Positions 1 through 7,243 of a stretch of 24,039 nt of DNA are shown here, one piece after another. This stretch comes from Bradyrhizobium sp. CCH5-F6 (GTDB lineage Bacteria; Pseudomonadota; Alphaproteobacteria; Rhizobiales; Xanthobacteraceae). The notes beneath the pieces were generated by a model. That model made no database searches. It saw nothing but the letters and a program-made list of their open reading frames with translations, and was not told the DNA's origin. The first letter of the stretch is position 1. Each line of letters opens with the position of its first letter. Position numbers and translations under genes: made by a program. Location of the stretch: the NCBI RefSeq assembly GCF_001556045.1, contig NZ_LSIC01000217.1, forward strand, positions 1 to 24,039, in the 5' to 3' direction.

Positions 1-1435
1 CCGCCGCGACCGGCCCGCCATAGGCGCCACGCTCGCGATCGGCGCGCGGACGCACCTTGATCTTGAAACCCTCCGGCTTGATCGTCAGCGTCTCCTTCAG
101 GTGCATCTGGTAGCGCTGGTGATCAATCAGCTTGAAGCGCTGGAGAATCATGCCGAGCGCGAGCGCAGCCTCGTGCATGGCGAATCCGCGGCCGATGCAG
201 GCGCGTTGGCCGTTGCCGAACGGCTTCCAGGCATTGATCGGCCGCTTTGCCTCAGCCTCGCGACTGAAATTCTCGGGATCGAAGGCGTCGGGATTGGGCC
301 CCCAAACACTGGTGTCACGATGCAGCGCCGTCACCAGGATGGTGGTGAACGTGCCCTTTCGGAGCCTGTACTTGCCGCCGCCGATGGTCTCGTCGGCGAG
401 CGGCGAGATGCCATAGGCCGGCGCCGGCGGCCACAGCCGCAGCGCCTCTTTCAGGATCTGCGTGATGTAGGTGAGCTGCGTCACCTGCTGGTAGGTTGGC
501 TTGGCATTGACGTCGGGACCGAAGACGCGATCGACCTCGTCGTAAGCCTTCTTGAGGATCTCCGGGTACTTGAGCAGCGCATAGAGCGTGTAGGACAACA
601 GGCCGCTGGTGGTCTCGTGGCCCGCGATCAGGAAGGTGTTGATCTGGTAGCGGATGTTGACGTCGTCGAGCTGCTCGCCGGTGGCGCGGTCGATCCCGGT
701 CATCATCGCGGCGAGCATGTCCTTCTTGTCGTCGATCCCCTCCGCGCTCTTGCGGCGCTCGGCGATGATCTCGTCGACCATCTTGTTCATGAAGGCAACG
801 TCTTCAGCGAGCGTCTTGCGACGCTTCTGCATCCAGAGCTGCTCGAACGGCAGGCCGCGCGTCATCATGATGGTTTCGAGCGAACGCACCAGCGACTCGA
901 CGTAGGGGTGATAGTCGCTCCGGTAAAAGGAGTTGAAGCGGTAGTCGAAGCCACACAGGCCGATCGTGTCCAGCGTCAACGCGGTCATGTCGTGGACGAC
1001 GTCGATCTCGTCGTCGGCGTTGAGCCGCTCCCATTTCTGCACGAGCTGCTCGGCGATGTCGACCATGCTCGGGTGATAGGACTGCATGGCGCGGTTGCCG
1101 AACGGCTGCAGCAGGATGTTGTGCGCCTTGCTCCAGTTCGGCTCCCTGGTATCGGCCGTGAACAGGCCGTCGCCGCCGACCGCGCGCACGCGCCGCAGCG
1201 CGCCGCGCACCGTCTTGTCGAAGCGCTTCTCGTCGGAGAGCTCGTCGACCAGATCGTGGCCGGAGACGACGACGATCGGCGAACCCATCATGTCGAGCCA
1301 GAAGATCGGGCCCAGCTCCTTCGCAAGCCGCGTCAGGTTCTGCACGGGGGCAGCCGAGTCCAGCGACAACATGTTGCCGACCACCGGCCTGGTCGGCGGA
1401 TGCGGGATCGGATCCAGACGATTCTTGGATGACAT
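1..1435 (-). CDS. CYP102-type (P450 BM3-like) fatty-acid hydroxylase, haem domain; partial, C-terminus off left edge
   Basis: The frame is open from an ATG at 1435 to the window edge, giving about 478 residues. They align by eye along the whole length with the haem domain of P450 BM3 (CYP102A1): a start like RLDPIPHPPTRPVVGNM, then GDGLFTADTREPNWSKAHNI, VQKWERLNADDEIDV and LTLDTIGLCGFDYRFNSFYR. The I-helix oxygen-activation motif AGHETTS lies near 610-640. The haem-ligand loop FGNGQRACIGRGF has its cysteine at residue 413. The last visible residues (...RERGAYGGPVAA) correspond to the linker before the BM3 reductase, so a fused FMN/FAD NADPH-P450 reductase is expected to the left but is not seen. 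Family members hydroxylate or epoxidise medium and long-chain fatty acids using NADPH in the cytoplasm. The gene follows the epoxide hydrolase on the same strand, 132 bases apart, with a palindromic repeat between. Family call is confident; substrate is inferred. Confidence 0.88.
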   Translation of the reverse strand, partial: MSSKNRLDPIPHPPTRPVVGNMLSLDSAAPVQNLTRLAKELGPIFWLDMMGSPIVVVSGHDLVDELSDEKRFDKTVRGALRRVRAVGGDGLFTADTREPNWSKAHNILLQPFGNRAMQSYHPSMVDIAEQLVQKWERLNADDEIDVVHDMTALTLDTIGLCGFDYRFNSFYRSDYHPYVESLVRSLETIMMTRGLPFEQLWMQKRRKTLAEDVAFMNKMVDEIIAERRKSAEGIDDKKDMLAAMMTGIDRATGEQLDDVNIRYQINTFLIAGHETTSGLLSYTLYALLKYPEILKKAYDEVDRVFGPDVNAKPTYQQVTQLTYITQILKEALRLWPPAPAYGISPLADETIGGGKYRLRKGTFTTILVTALHRDTSVWGPNPDAFDPENFSREAEAKRPINAWKPFGNGQRACIGRGFAMHEAALALGMILQRFKLIDHQRYQMHLKETLTIKPEGFKIKVRPRADRERGAYGGPVAA

Positions 1436-1463
1436 CGAAATGTAGTCCCCCCTGCCTCAATGT

Positions 1464-1549
1464 CGTCATTGCGAGCGAAGCGAAGCAATCCAGAATATTT
1501 CCGCAGAGGCAGTCTGGATTGCTTCGTCGCTTCGCTCCTCGCAATGACG
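1464..1549. repeat. Imperfect palindromic dispersed-type repeat (REP/RPE-like)
   Basis: The left arm (1464-1493, 30 bases, starting CGTCATTGCGAG and ending AGCAATCCAG) is matched by the reverse complement of the right arm (1514-1549, 36 bases). The only differences are two 3-base insertions in the right arm. About 20 bases of AT-richer loop separate the arms. From general knowledge, this motif recurs many times in Bradyrhizobium and related genomes, usually between genes. Transcribed, it would form a long hairpin between the epoxide hydrolase and the P450, where it might stabilise or end the upstream mRNA. Copy number was not checked. Confidence 0.8.
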
Positions 1550-1567
1550 AGTTCGCGATGACGAGCT

Positions 1568-2563
1568 CTAGCCAAACCGCCTTCTACGCCATTCGATCAG
1601 CTTGGCGCTGACCTCTTCCGGCTTCTCCTGCTGCGTCCAATGGCCGCTGTCCTTGACGAGATACTTCTCGAGATCGGATATGAGATTTTCCATGCCGTCT
1701 GCTGCCGACGGCGGCAGAACGGCATCGTTCTCGGCCATGATCATCAACGACGGGACGTGGATGTGATGATCCAATCCCTTCGCACGCTCCCAATTGCGGG
1801 TAAAATTGCGATACCAGTTGATGCCGCCGGTGAAGCCGGTCTTCGTGAAGGTGTCGACGAACACCTTCTTCTCTTCCGCCGAGAGGATCGGCGTGCGCGG
1901 ATCCACCTTGGCATCATAGGCCGCGATCATCTGCGGAAACGCGAGGTTGGTTTTGGGCGATGCGCCGACACCCGCGACCGGCGGTTCTTCCGGTTTGGCC
2001 GCAGGGCGCGGCAGCGGCTTGCGCATGAAGGCATCGAAGGTCTGCTCGACGCGGCTGCCGAAAATCCTGTCCGGCTCGCGCGCGGGATCCTGGAACTGGA
2101 CGATGTACATCTGGTCGCCGAAGCGCTGACGGAACAGCGCGATCGGATCGACCGGAGCGCGGTCCCAATGCGGCGTGTTGACGCCGACGACGCCGGCGAC
2201 TCGCGAGGGATGCCGCAGCGGCATCTGCCAGACGACGAAGCCGCCCCAGTCGTGACCGACGAAGATCGCCTTGTCGATGTTCAGGTGATCGAGCAGACCG
2301 ACGAGATCGCCGGTCAAATGCTCCATGTCATAGTCTTCGACCGCCTCGGGCCGGTCGGTCGCGCCATAGCCGCGCTGGTCCGGCGCGATCACCCGGATGC
2401 CGGCTTCGCTCAGCGCCTTGATCTGGTGGCGCCAGGAGAAGGCGAGCTCGGGCCAGCCGTGACACAGCACCACCGGCGGTTTGTCGGTCACTGGGCCCGC
2501 TTCGTAATAGCGCATGCGGATTCCGTTCGTCTGCGCGAACTTGAGCGGCGGCATTTCGATCAT
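1568..2563 (-). CDS. Epoxide hydrolase-like alpha/beta hydrolase
   Basis: The protein has 331 residues. It carries the epoxide-hydrolase HGxP oxyanion motif (HGWP, residues 35-38) and the nucleophile elbow GHDWGG with Asp105 instead of serine, which favours an epoxide hydrolase or dehalogenase over an esterase. The probable charge-relay acid is Asp280 (ENDAVLPP) and the probable base His308 (GHW). Tyr153 and Tyr251 (INWYRN) are candidates for the cap-domain tyrosines that polarise the epoxide ring. The expected reaction is hydrolysis of an epoxide to a vicinal diol in the cytoplasm. ATG at 2563 is chosen because a CAGGAA ribosome site sits about 8 bases upstream; a longer open frame to 2668 would overlap the WS/DGAT gene. 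It starts 22 bases after that gene and precedes the CYP102-type P450, whose epoxy-fatty-acid products it could process (inference). A fluoroacetate or haloalkane dehalogenase is a less likely alternative. Confidence 0.86.
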   Translation of the reverse strand: MIEMPPLKFAQTNGIRMRYYEAGPVTDKPPVVLCHGWPELAFSWRHQIKALSEAGIRVIAPDQRGYGATDRPEAVEDYDMEHLTGDLVGLLDHLNIDKAIFVGHDWGGFVVWQMPLRHPSRVAGVVGVNTPHWDRAPVDPIALFRQRFGDQMYIVQFQDPAREPDRIFGSRVEQTFDAFMRKPLPRPAAKPEEPPVAGVGASPKTNLAFPQMIAAYDAKVDPRTPILSAEEKKVFVDTFTKTGFTGGINWYRNFTRNWERAKGLDHHIHVPSLMIMAENDAVLPPSAADGMENLISDLEKYLVKDSGHWTQQEKPEEVSAKLIEWRRRRFG

Positions 2564-2585
2564 TGCAAGATTCCTGACGATTGTC

Positions 2586-4136
2586 CTATTCGGCGGCGCC
2601 CTTGATGTCGGCCACGGGCGGTGCGTAAGCGGCCTCCAGCGCCGCAAATTCCTCCGGCAGCATGTCACACATCACCTGCACATGCGGAATGATGTTGGCG
2701 CCGACGATGAAACCGAAATCGAGCTGGTCGCGATAGCTCTGCACGGTGATGTTGAGCGCCTGCCCATGCGTCGAGATCGACACCGGGAAGATGTGCAACA
2801 GCTCGGCGCCGGCAGCATAGAGCGTCTGCCGCGGCCCCGGTACGTTGGACACCGTGATGTTGGCGGCCGGCGGCAGCACGTCGGACAGATTCGAGCGGCT
2901 GTAGAGCAACGCCAGGATCTGCACCATCATCGGCGCACCGAGCATCGAGATGTTGGAGACCTGCGGCATCAGTGCGCGCAGCGGGTGCGACATCTCCTTG
3001 GACTTCGTCGACTGCGCGATGATGGCCTCGAGCCGTGCCTTGGGATCCTCGATATTGGTCGCGATCGAGCAGATCATGCCGAACACCTGGTTGTTGGCCT
3101 CCGTATTACCTTCCTCGCGGAGCGAGATCGGCACGGCCGCCGTCAGGGATTTCGCCGGCAGCGTGCCATATTGCAGCAGGTAGCGCCGGACCACGCCGGA
3201 GGCGAGCGCCAGCACCACGTCGTTGAGCTTGCCGCCGGCCTGCTTGGCCAGAGCCTTCGCCCGCGACAGCGGGATCGACACGCCGGCAAAGCTCCGCTCC
3301 GACGAGATCGTCTTGTTGAGCATGGTCGGCGGCGACACCATGCTGGCGAGGCTCTCCCGCGACTTGGGATCGGCGATCTTGCCGAGCACGTCGGAGACGC
3401 TTCTGAGCACGGTCGGGATGTTGCCGGCGAAGCGCACCGCGCTTTCGATTTGATACATCGCGTTGTCGAACAGGATCGAGCCGATGTCGCTCTTGCCGGT
3501 ACGCGGAAGCTGCAGGTTCTTCGCGGTCTGCGAAGCGTCGAGCGGTTGAGAGAAGAGCTGCTGATACGAATCGAGCAGGTTCGCGGCGATGTCACGCGGC
3601 TCCTGAGCGGGCTTCGCTCCCGGCCTCGGCGGCTCGACCTTCCGCGGGATCTGCGAGATATCGTAGATCATGTTGGTCAGGGCAGCACCGGCGCCACCGT
3701 CGATCGCGGCATGATGCATCTTGGAATAGAGCCCGACCTCATTGTCCTTCATGCCCTCGAAGACGTAGAACTCCCAGAGCGGGCGCGCGCGGTTCAGGAG
3801 CTTGGCGTGCATCCAGCCGACGATGCGTTCGAGCGTGGCACGGTCGCGCGGCTGCGGCAGGCTGGCGCGAAAGATGTGACGGTCGATGTCGAACTGGTCG
3901 TCCTCGACCCAGGAGGGATGGTCGATGTCGAGCGGCGCCTTCTCCAGCCGTGCCTTCAGGATCGGCGCGATGTGCAGGCGCGAGACGATCATCGCCTTGA
4001 AGTCTTCGAAGAAGTCGCCCTTGTAGTCGTCCGGCAGGCGGAAGATCGCCATGCTGCCGACATGCATCGGCATTTCCGGCGTTTCCAGATAGAGAAACGA
4101 CGCGTCCAGCGACGACAGCTTCTTCCCGTCAGCCAT
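2586..4136 (-). CDS. Wax ester synthase / diacylglycerol O-acyltransferase (WS/DGAT family)
   Basis: The protein has 516 residues. The family's catalytic HHxxxDG motif is present as HHAAIDG (His141-His142, Asp146-Gly147). The preceding RARPLWEFYVFEG segment and the C-terminal half, with LNDVVLALASG, SNVPGP and a THGQALNITVQSYRDQLDFG region, are all typical. These enzymes move an acyl group from acyl-CoA to a fatty alcohol or diacylglycerol, making wax esters or triacylglycerol at the inner membrane or lipid-droplet surface. ATG at 4136 is chosen for its GGGAGGGA ribosome site; the frame extends upstream without a comparable start signal. It lies 46 bases after a lipase-like gene and 22 bases before an epoxide hydrolase, in an apparent lipid operon. 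Family is confident; whether wax ester, triacylglycerol or another acyl acceptor is used cannot be read from the sequence. Confidence 0.9.
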   Translation of the reverse strand: MADGKKLSSLDASFLYLETPEMPMHVGSMAIFRLPDDYKGDFFEDFKAMIVSRLHIAPILKARLEKAPLDIDHPSWVEDDQFDIDRHIFRASLPQPRDRATLERIVGWMHAKLLNRARPLWEFYVFEGMKDNEVGLYSKMHHAAIDGGAGAALTNMIYDISQIPRKVEPPRPGAKPAQEPRDIAANLLDSYQQLFSQPLDASQTAKNLQLPRTGKSDIGSILFDNAMYQIESAVRFAGNIPTVLRSVSDVLGKIADPKSRESLASMVSPPTMLNKTISSERSFAGVSIPLSRAKALAKQAGGKLNDVVLALASGVVRRYLLQYGTLPAKSLTAAVPISLREEGNTEANNQVFGMICSIATNIEDPKARLEAIIAQSTKSKEMSHPLRALMPQVSNISMLGAPMMVQILALLYSRSNLSDVLPPAANITVSNVPGPRQTLYAAGAELLHIFPVSISTHGQALNITVQSYRDQLDFGFIVGANIIPHVQVMCDMLPEEFAALEAAYAPPVADIKGAAE

Positions 4137-4182
4137 TAGGTCCCTCCCGGATATTTGACGGGCGCCTTGGCGGCGCTTCTCG

Positions 4183-4983
4183 TCAGGCCGATACTGCCTG
4201 TTCCGGCGGGGCATATGCAATGGCAAACGGCCCGGCCCGGTCAAATGGCCTGAACTCCCCCTCCGGTTGCGCCAGCCGGTCTGCCACGGCCCACAGCGCC
4301 GCGGGGTTCACGCCGAGCCCGATATGGCTCGCCAAGCGCACCTCGATGTTCTCGGCACGGTCGGATGGACGGAGCAGACAGGTCCGCCAGTTCACGACGC
4401 CGTCAGCGCGCGAATAGATCGACGTCGTCGGCACCGGCAGATCGCCGGCGATCGCCTCGCGCGCTTCCGCAAAATCCTCGACCCGCTCGCCGGACAGCGC
4501 CTCGTAGAGCCGCGTGGCGTTGGTCGCCCGTACGTCGTTGGCGAAAGGGCTGCCGAGCGTGATGACGTAACGGACCTTGTCGGGGGCCCAAAGCGCGAGA
4601 TCGCGGGCATAGACTCCGCCGAGGCTCCACCCGACCAGGCTGACCTTGCGTCCGCTCGCGGCGTGGATTTCGGCCAGACGGGTGCGCAGCGAATCCCGCA
4701 TCCGTCCGAGCCCGCCGAGATTGCGGCCCATCCGCCAAGCATGTGCCTCATAACCGAGCTCGCTGAGATAGCGTCGCATCGGTGCCATCGAGAGGTCGCT
4801 GGCGAGAAAGCCCGGCAGCGCCAGCACCGGATGGCCATCGCCCCTCGGCGCGCGCATCAGGAGCGGTGACAGCAGCAGGCTCGCATTGAGTTCGAACAAG
4901 CCTCGCGCCTCGGCAAGCAGCAGGCCGAGGGGCGGCGGACGAAGCCGGCCTGACTCCAGCGTCCTGTCCGGGCCGGACGACAC
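4183..4983 (-). CDS. Alpha/beta hydrolase, lipase/esterase-like
   Basis: The protein has 266 residues. The nucleophile elbow GWSLGG places Ser120, with Asp194 (SRADGVV) and His220 (SHIGLGVNP) as the likely remainder of the triad. LPGFLASD (residues 56-63) resembles the oxyanion strand of triacylglycerol-lipase-like proteins. There is no clear signal peptide, so it is probably cytoplasmic. The start is GTG at 4983, whose G is also the last base of the preceding gene's TAG stop (TAGTG). This implies translational coupling to the small DUF6489-like gene. It is followed 46 bases later by WS/DGAT, so turnover or remodelling of acylglycerols or wax esters is a reasonable inference. The exact substrate is unknown. 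Confidence 0.83.
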   Translation of the reverse strand: MSSGPDRTLESGRLRPPPLGLLLAEARGLFELNASLLLSPLLMRAPRGDGHPVLALPGFLASDLSMAPMRRYLSELGYEAHAWRMGRNLGGLGRMRDSLRTRLAEIHAASGRKVSLVGWSLGGVYARDLALWAPDKVRYVITLGSPFANDVRATNATRLYEALSGERVEDFAEAREAIAGDLPVPTTSIYSRADGVVNWRTCLLRPSDRAENIEVRLASHIGLGVNPAALWAVADRLAQPEGEFRPFDRAGPFAIAYAPPEQAVSA

Positions 4984-5240
4984 TATTTCTTCTTGTCGCC
5001 GCTGCGCGTCCCGCCGAGGCCGGCCATCGTAACGAACATGTCCTGAAACCGCTCGGCAATCTTCGGATCGAAGGTGAACCAGCTCTGGATCAGGGATTCC
5101 GGCGAGACCTTCTCGATGTTGCTGAGAACTTGCTGCTGCAGCTTGTCCATCACCGCCGTCTGCATCGGCGCCACGTCCGGCAGACCGAAGAACTGGCGAG
5201 CCTCGAGGGGGGTGCAGTCGATTTCGATGTTAACCTTCAT
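4983..5240 (-). CDS. Small DUF6489-like protein
   Basis: The protein has 85 residues and begins MKVNIEIDCTPLEARQFFGL. It continues with DVAPMQTAVMDKLQQQV and ends with a Gly/Lys-rich tail (GTRSGDKKK). It has no signal peptide or membrane segment. The beginning (beta strand, then CTPxEAR and F-G-LPD) resembles the small alphaproteobacterial DUF6489 family as I recall it, and the middle looks like an amphipathic helix with phasin-like flavour. No function is established. ATG at 5240 is preceded by a strong GGAGGGG ribosome site; open frame extends to 5327 but without such a signal. It is the first gene of the lipid cluster and its stop overlaps the next start by one base. A structural or granule-surface role is speculative. 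Confidence 0.72.
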   Translation of the reverse strand: MKVNIEIDCTPLEARQFFGLPDVAPMQTAVMDKLQQQVLSNIEKVSPESLIQSWFTFDPKIAERFQDMFVTMAGLGGTRSGDKKK

Positions 5241-5274
5241 GTCCCCTCCAGATGAGATTCGAGCGGCGTGCCTG

Positions 5275-5304
5275 AGTATCGCCGCGAGTTGTGGTGCAAC
5301 GCAA
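5275..5304 (-). promoter_or_regulatory. Candidate sigma-70-type promoter for the DUF6489-lipase-WS/DGAT-epoxide hydrolase genes
   Basis: On the minus strand, TTGCGT (5304-5299) and GATACT (5280-5275) are separated by 18 bases. They lie about 35 bases upstream of the DUF6489-like start. The match is moderate and the region is GC-rich, so this is only a candidate. Confidence 0.3.
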
Positions 5305-5426
5305 GCGACCTGATGCCGGCGCGACATGCTCCGTCCGGTAATCAGCCGGCATGGTCAACCAAAGTCGAAAGACATGCTCCTCCATGGCGGGCGCCACGGT
5401 CAGCATTGCTGCACAGCGGTGCAACT

Positions 5427-5442
5427 TGGCGCGTTCCTTGCT
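5427..5442 (+). promoter_or_regulatory. Sigma-54 (RpoN) -24/-12 promoter for the ABC/GGT/DUF1028 operon
   Basis: TGGCGCG (5427-5433), four bases, then TTGCT (5438-5442) match the RpoN consensus TGGCACG-N4-TTGCW with a single A-to-G change. The invariant GG (5428-5429) and GC (5440-5441) are exactly 10 bases apart. Transcription would begin near 5453, giving a leader of about 90 bases before the ATG at 5544. RpoN promoters need an enhancer-binding activator such as NtrC; no canonical NtrC site was found upstream. Confidence 0.62.
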
Positions 5443-5482
5443 GGAATGGCGCTTGCACCGGTCGAGAACTCTGGGCAACATG

Positions 5483-5507
5483 GATTGATCGGCCGGCCGA
5501 ACCAATC
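5483..5507 (+). promoter_or_regulatory. Inverted repeat in the leader of the binding-protein gene
   Basis: GATTG (5483-5487) and CAATC (5503-5507) flank a perfect 12-base palindrome TCGGCCGGCCGA (5489-5500), offset by one base. It could be an operator or an RNA hairpin about 36 bases upstream of the start codon. No regulator is identified. Confidence 0.4.
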
Positions 5508-5543
5508 AAAAATCACCGGCACACGGTGTGGAGAGGGTCAAGA

Positions 5544-7139
5544 ATGTCATTGGGTCGAAGTCTGTTTGCGGCGACGCTCGCCGGAACGGTTTTGTTGACA
5601 GTCTCGCCGGCGTCGAGCCAGACGCTGCGCTATGCCAACCAGGGCGACCTGAAGTCGCTCGATCCCTACACCCTTAATGAGAGCACGACCCACGCCCATC
5701 TCGGGCACGTCTATCAAGGCCTCACCGCACGCGACAAGGACCTCAAGATCATTCCGGCGCTGGCGGAAAGCTGGGAAACGCCGGAGCCGACCCGCTGGCG
5801 CTTCCATTTGCGCAAGGGCGTGAAGTTCCACAACGGCGATCCCTTCACTGCTGATGACGTGCTGTTCTCCGCCGACCGCGTCCGCAAGAAGGGGTCCAAC
5901 ATGCAGACCCGCCTCGCGGCCGACGTCAAGGTCGTCAAGGTCGACGACTACACCGTCGATTTCATCCTGCCCTCGCCCAATCCCATCCTGCATAATTCGT
6001 GGGATGTCTGGTACATCATGGACAAGAAATGGGCCGAGGAGAACAACGTCGTCGATCCGACGCCCGTGGCGGCGACCACGCCGAGCTACGCCTCGCTTCA
6101 CGAGAACGGCACTGGCCCCTTCATCATCGAAAGCCATCAGCCCGGCGTGAAGACGGTCTTCAAGGCCAACCCCAACTATTGGGGCAAGGTCGAAGGTAAC
6201 CTGAAGGAAATCATCTTCACCCCGATCGCTTCCGACGCCACCCGCGTCGCTGCGCTGCTCTCGGGCGAAGTGGACGTCATCGAGCCGGTGCCGATCCAGG
6301 ACATCTCCCGCGTCGATTCCAGCCCGAACGCCCAGGTGCTGAAAGGACCGGAGCTGCGCACCATCTTCATCGGCTTCGACCAGACCCGCGACGAGCTGCT
6401 CTATTCCAACATCAAGGGCAAGAACCCGTTCAAGGATGCGCGCGTCCGCGAGGCCTTCTACAAGGCGATCGACATCGAGCTGATCAAGACGCGCGTCATG
6501 CGCGGGCTGTCGACGCCGTCGGCGCTGATGATTGCCCCCGAATTGTTCGCGCTGTCCAAGGAGTTCACGCGGCCGAAATTCGACCCCGATGGCGCCAAGA
6601 AGCTCCTGACCGAGGCCGGTTACCCCGATGGTTTCGAGGTCACCATGGACTGCCCGAACGACCGCTACGTCAACGACGCGGCGATCTGCCAGGCCGTCGT
6701 CGGCATGCTCGCCCGCATCGGCGTCAAGATCAATCTGCTGGCGCAGCCGAAGGCGCAGTACTTCGCCAAGGTGCTGAAGCAGGGCGGCTACCAGACCTCG
6801 TTCTACCTGCTGGGCTGGACGCCGAGCACGATGGATTCCCATAACGTGCTCTACGACATCATGGGCTGCCGCGACGATGCTAATTCCTCGCGCGGCGAGG
6901 CCAATCTCGGCGGCTATTGCAACAAGGAGTTCGACGCCATCACCGACAAGGTGCTGGTCGAGACCGACACCGCCAAGCGCAACCAGCTGATCAAGCAGGC
7001 CTACGAAATCGGCATGAAGGACTGGGCCTACATCCCGCTGCACCAGCAGGCGCTCGCCTGGGGCGTATCGAAGAAGGTCAACCTGCCGCAGCGCGCCGAC
7101 AATCTGGTCATGTTCCACTGGGCGACCAAGAAGGAATAG
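5544..7139 (+). CDS. ABC transporter substrate-binding protein, peptide/opine family 5 (DppA/OppA-like)
   Basis: The protein has 531 residues with an N-terminal signal peptide (MSLGRSLFAATLAGTVLLTV, probable cleavage near SSQ-TLRY at residues 24-27). The mature part has family 5 solute-binding landmarks: LKSLDPYT, the LAESWETPEPTRWRFHLRKG region, VKFHNGDPFTADDV, and a C-terminal AYEIGMKDWAYIPLHQQ. It should capture an oligopeptide-like or other small ligand in the periplasm and deliver it to the two permeases downstream. ATG at 5544 follows a GGAGAGGG ribosome site; the frame remains open upstream to 5268 but that part lies in the promoter region and has no signal peptide. It is the first gene of a unit running to 13800 behind a sigma-54-type promoter. 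Ligand unknown; context with amide-cleaving enzymes favours a nitrogen-containing peptide or amide. Confidence 0.92.
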   Translation: MSLGRSLFAATLAGTVLLTVSPASSQTLRYANQGDLKSLDPYTLNESTTHAHLGHVYQGLTARDKDLKIIPALAESWETPEPTRWRFHLRKGVKFHNGDPFTADDVLFSADRVRKKGSNMQTRLAADVKVVKVDDYTVDFILPSPNPILHNSWDVWYIMDKKWAEENNVVDPTPVAATTPSYASLHENGTGPFIIESHQPGVKTVFKANPNYWGKVEGNLKEIIFTPIASDATRVAALLSGEVDVIEPVPIQDISRVDSSPNAQVLKGPELRTIFIGFDQTRDELLYSNIKGKNPFKDARVREAFYKAIDIELIKTRVMRGLSTPSALMIAPELFALSKEFTRPKFDPDGAKKLLTEAGYPDGFEVTMDCPNDRYVNDAAICQAVVGMLARIGVKINLLAQPKAQYFAKVLKQGGYQTSFYLLGWTPSTMDSHNVLYDIMGCRDDANSSRGEANLGGYCNKEFDAITDKVLVETDTAKRNQLIKQAYEIGMKDWAYIPLHQQALAWGVSKKVNLPQRADNLVMFHWATKKE

Positions 7140-7154
7140 CGTCAGTCGAACACG

Positions 7155-7185
7155 AGGTCCCGGCGGCGTCAGGCGTCCGGGACCT
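7155..7185 (+). terminator. Stem-loop after the binding-protein gene (partial terminator or mRNA stabiliser)
   Basis: AGGTCCCGG (7155-7163) pairs perfectly with CCGGGACCT (7177-7185) around a 13-base loop and is followed by a pyrimidine-rich TTCCTTTCTC. It starts 15 bases after the binding-protein stop. In binding-protein-dependent ABC operons, such structures often leave the first gene's mRNA more abundant than that of the permeases. Confidence 0.55.
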
Positions 7186-7243
7186 TTCCTTTCTCGGCTG
7201 ACAAGGACGTCCGCCGTACGCACACCCAAGGATAGTGGAAGGA

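Larger units (their letters stand above)
5241..5543. other. Divergent intergenic region (303 bases) between the lipid cluster and the ABC operon
   Basis: No credible gene is present. The region holds a candidate minus-strand promoter near 5275-5304 and a direct repeat GACATGCTCC at 5323-5332 and 5371-5380. It also holds a 14-base palindrome TGCAC-AGCG-GTGCA at 5410-5423, a sigma-54-type promoter at 5427-5442, and an inverted repeat at 5483-5507 in the probable leader of the binding-protein gene. Short frames crossing it in both directions lack ribosome sites and family resemblance. Confidence 0.7.

Noticed and set aside
1429..1611. Short open frames crossing the palindromic repeat, with 'IASEAKQSR'-like peptides
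   Set aside because: Peptides of this kind come from translating the dispersed repeat and are known annotation artefacts; there is no ribosome site.
5410..5423. TGCAC-N4-GTGCA as an NtrC binding site
   Set aside because: Canonical NtrC sites have about 7 bases between GCAC and GTGC, and this one has 4. It also abuts the -24 box, too close for an enhancer-binding activator.
5445..5457. Second sigma-54-like sequence TGGCGCTTGCA
   Set aside because: GG and GC are too close together for RNA polymerase with sigma-54; only the site at 5427-5442 has correct spacing.
5547..7229. Minus-strand open frame (about 560 codons) opposite the binding-protein gene
   Set aside because: The plus-strand frame has a signal peptide and family landmarks; the antisense frame has neither.
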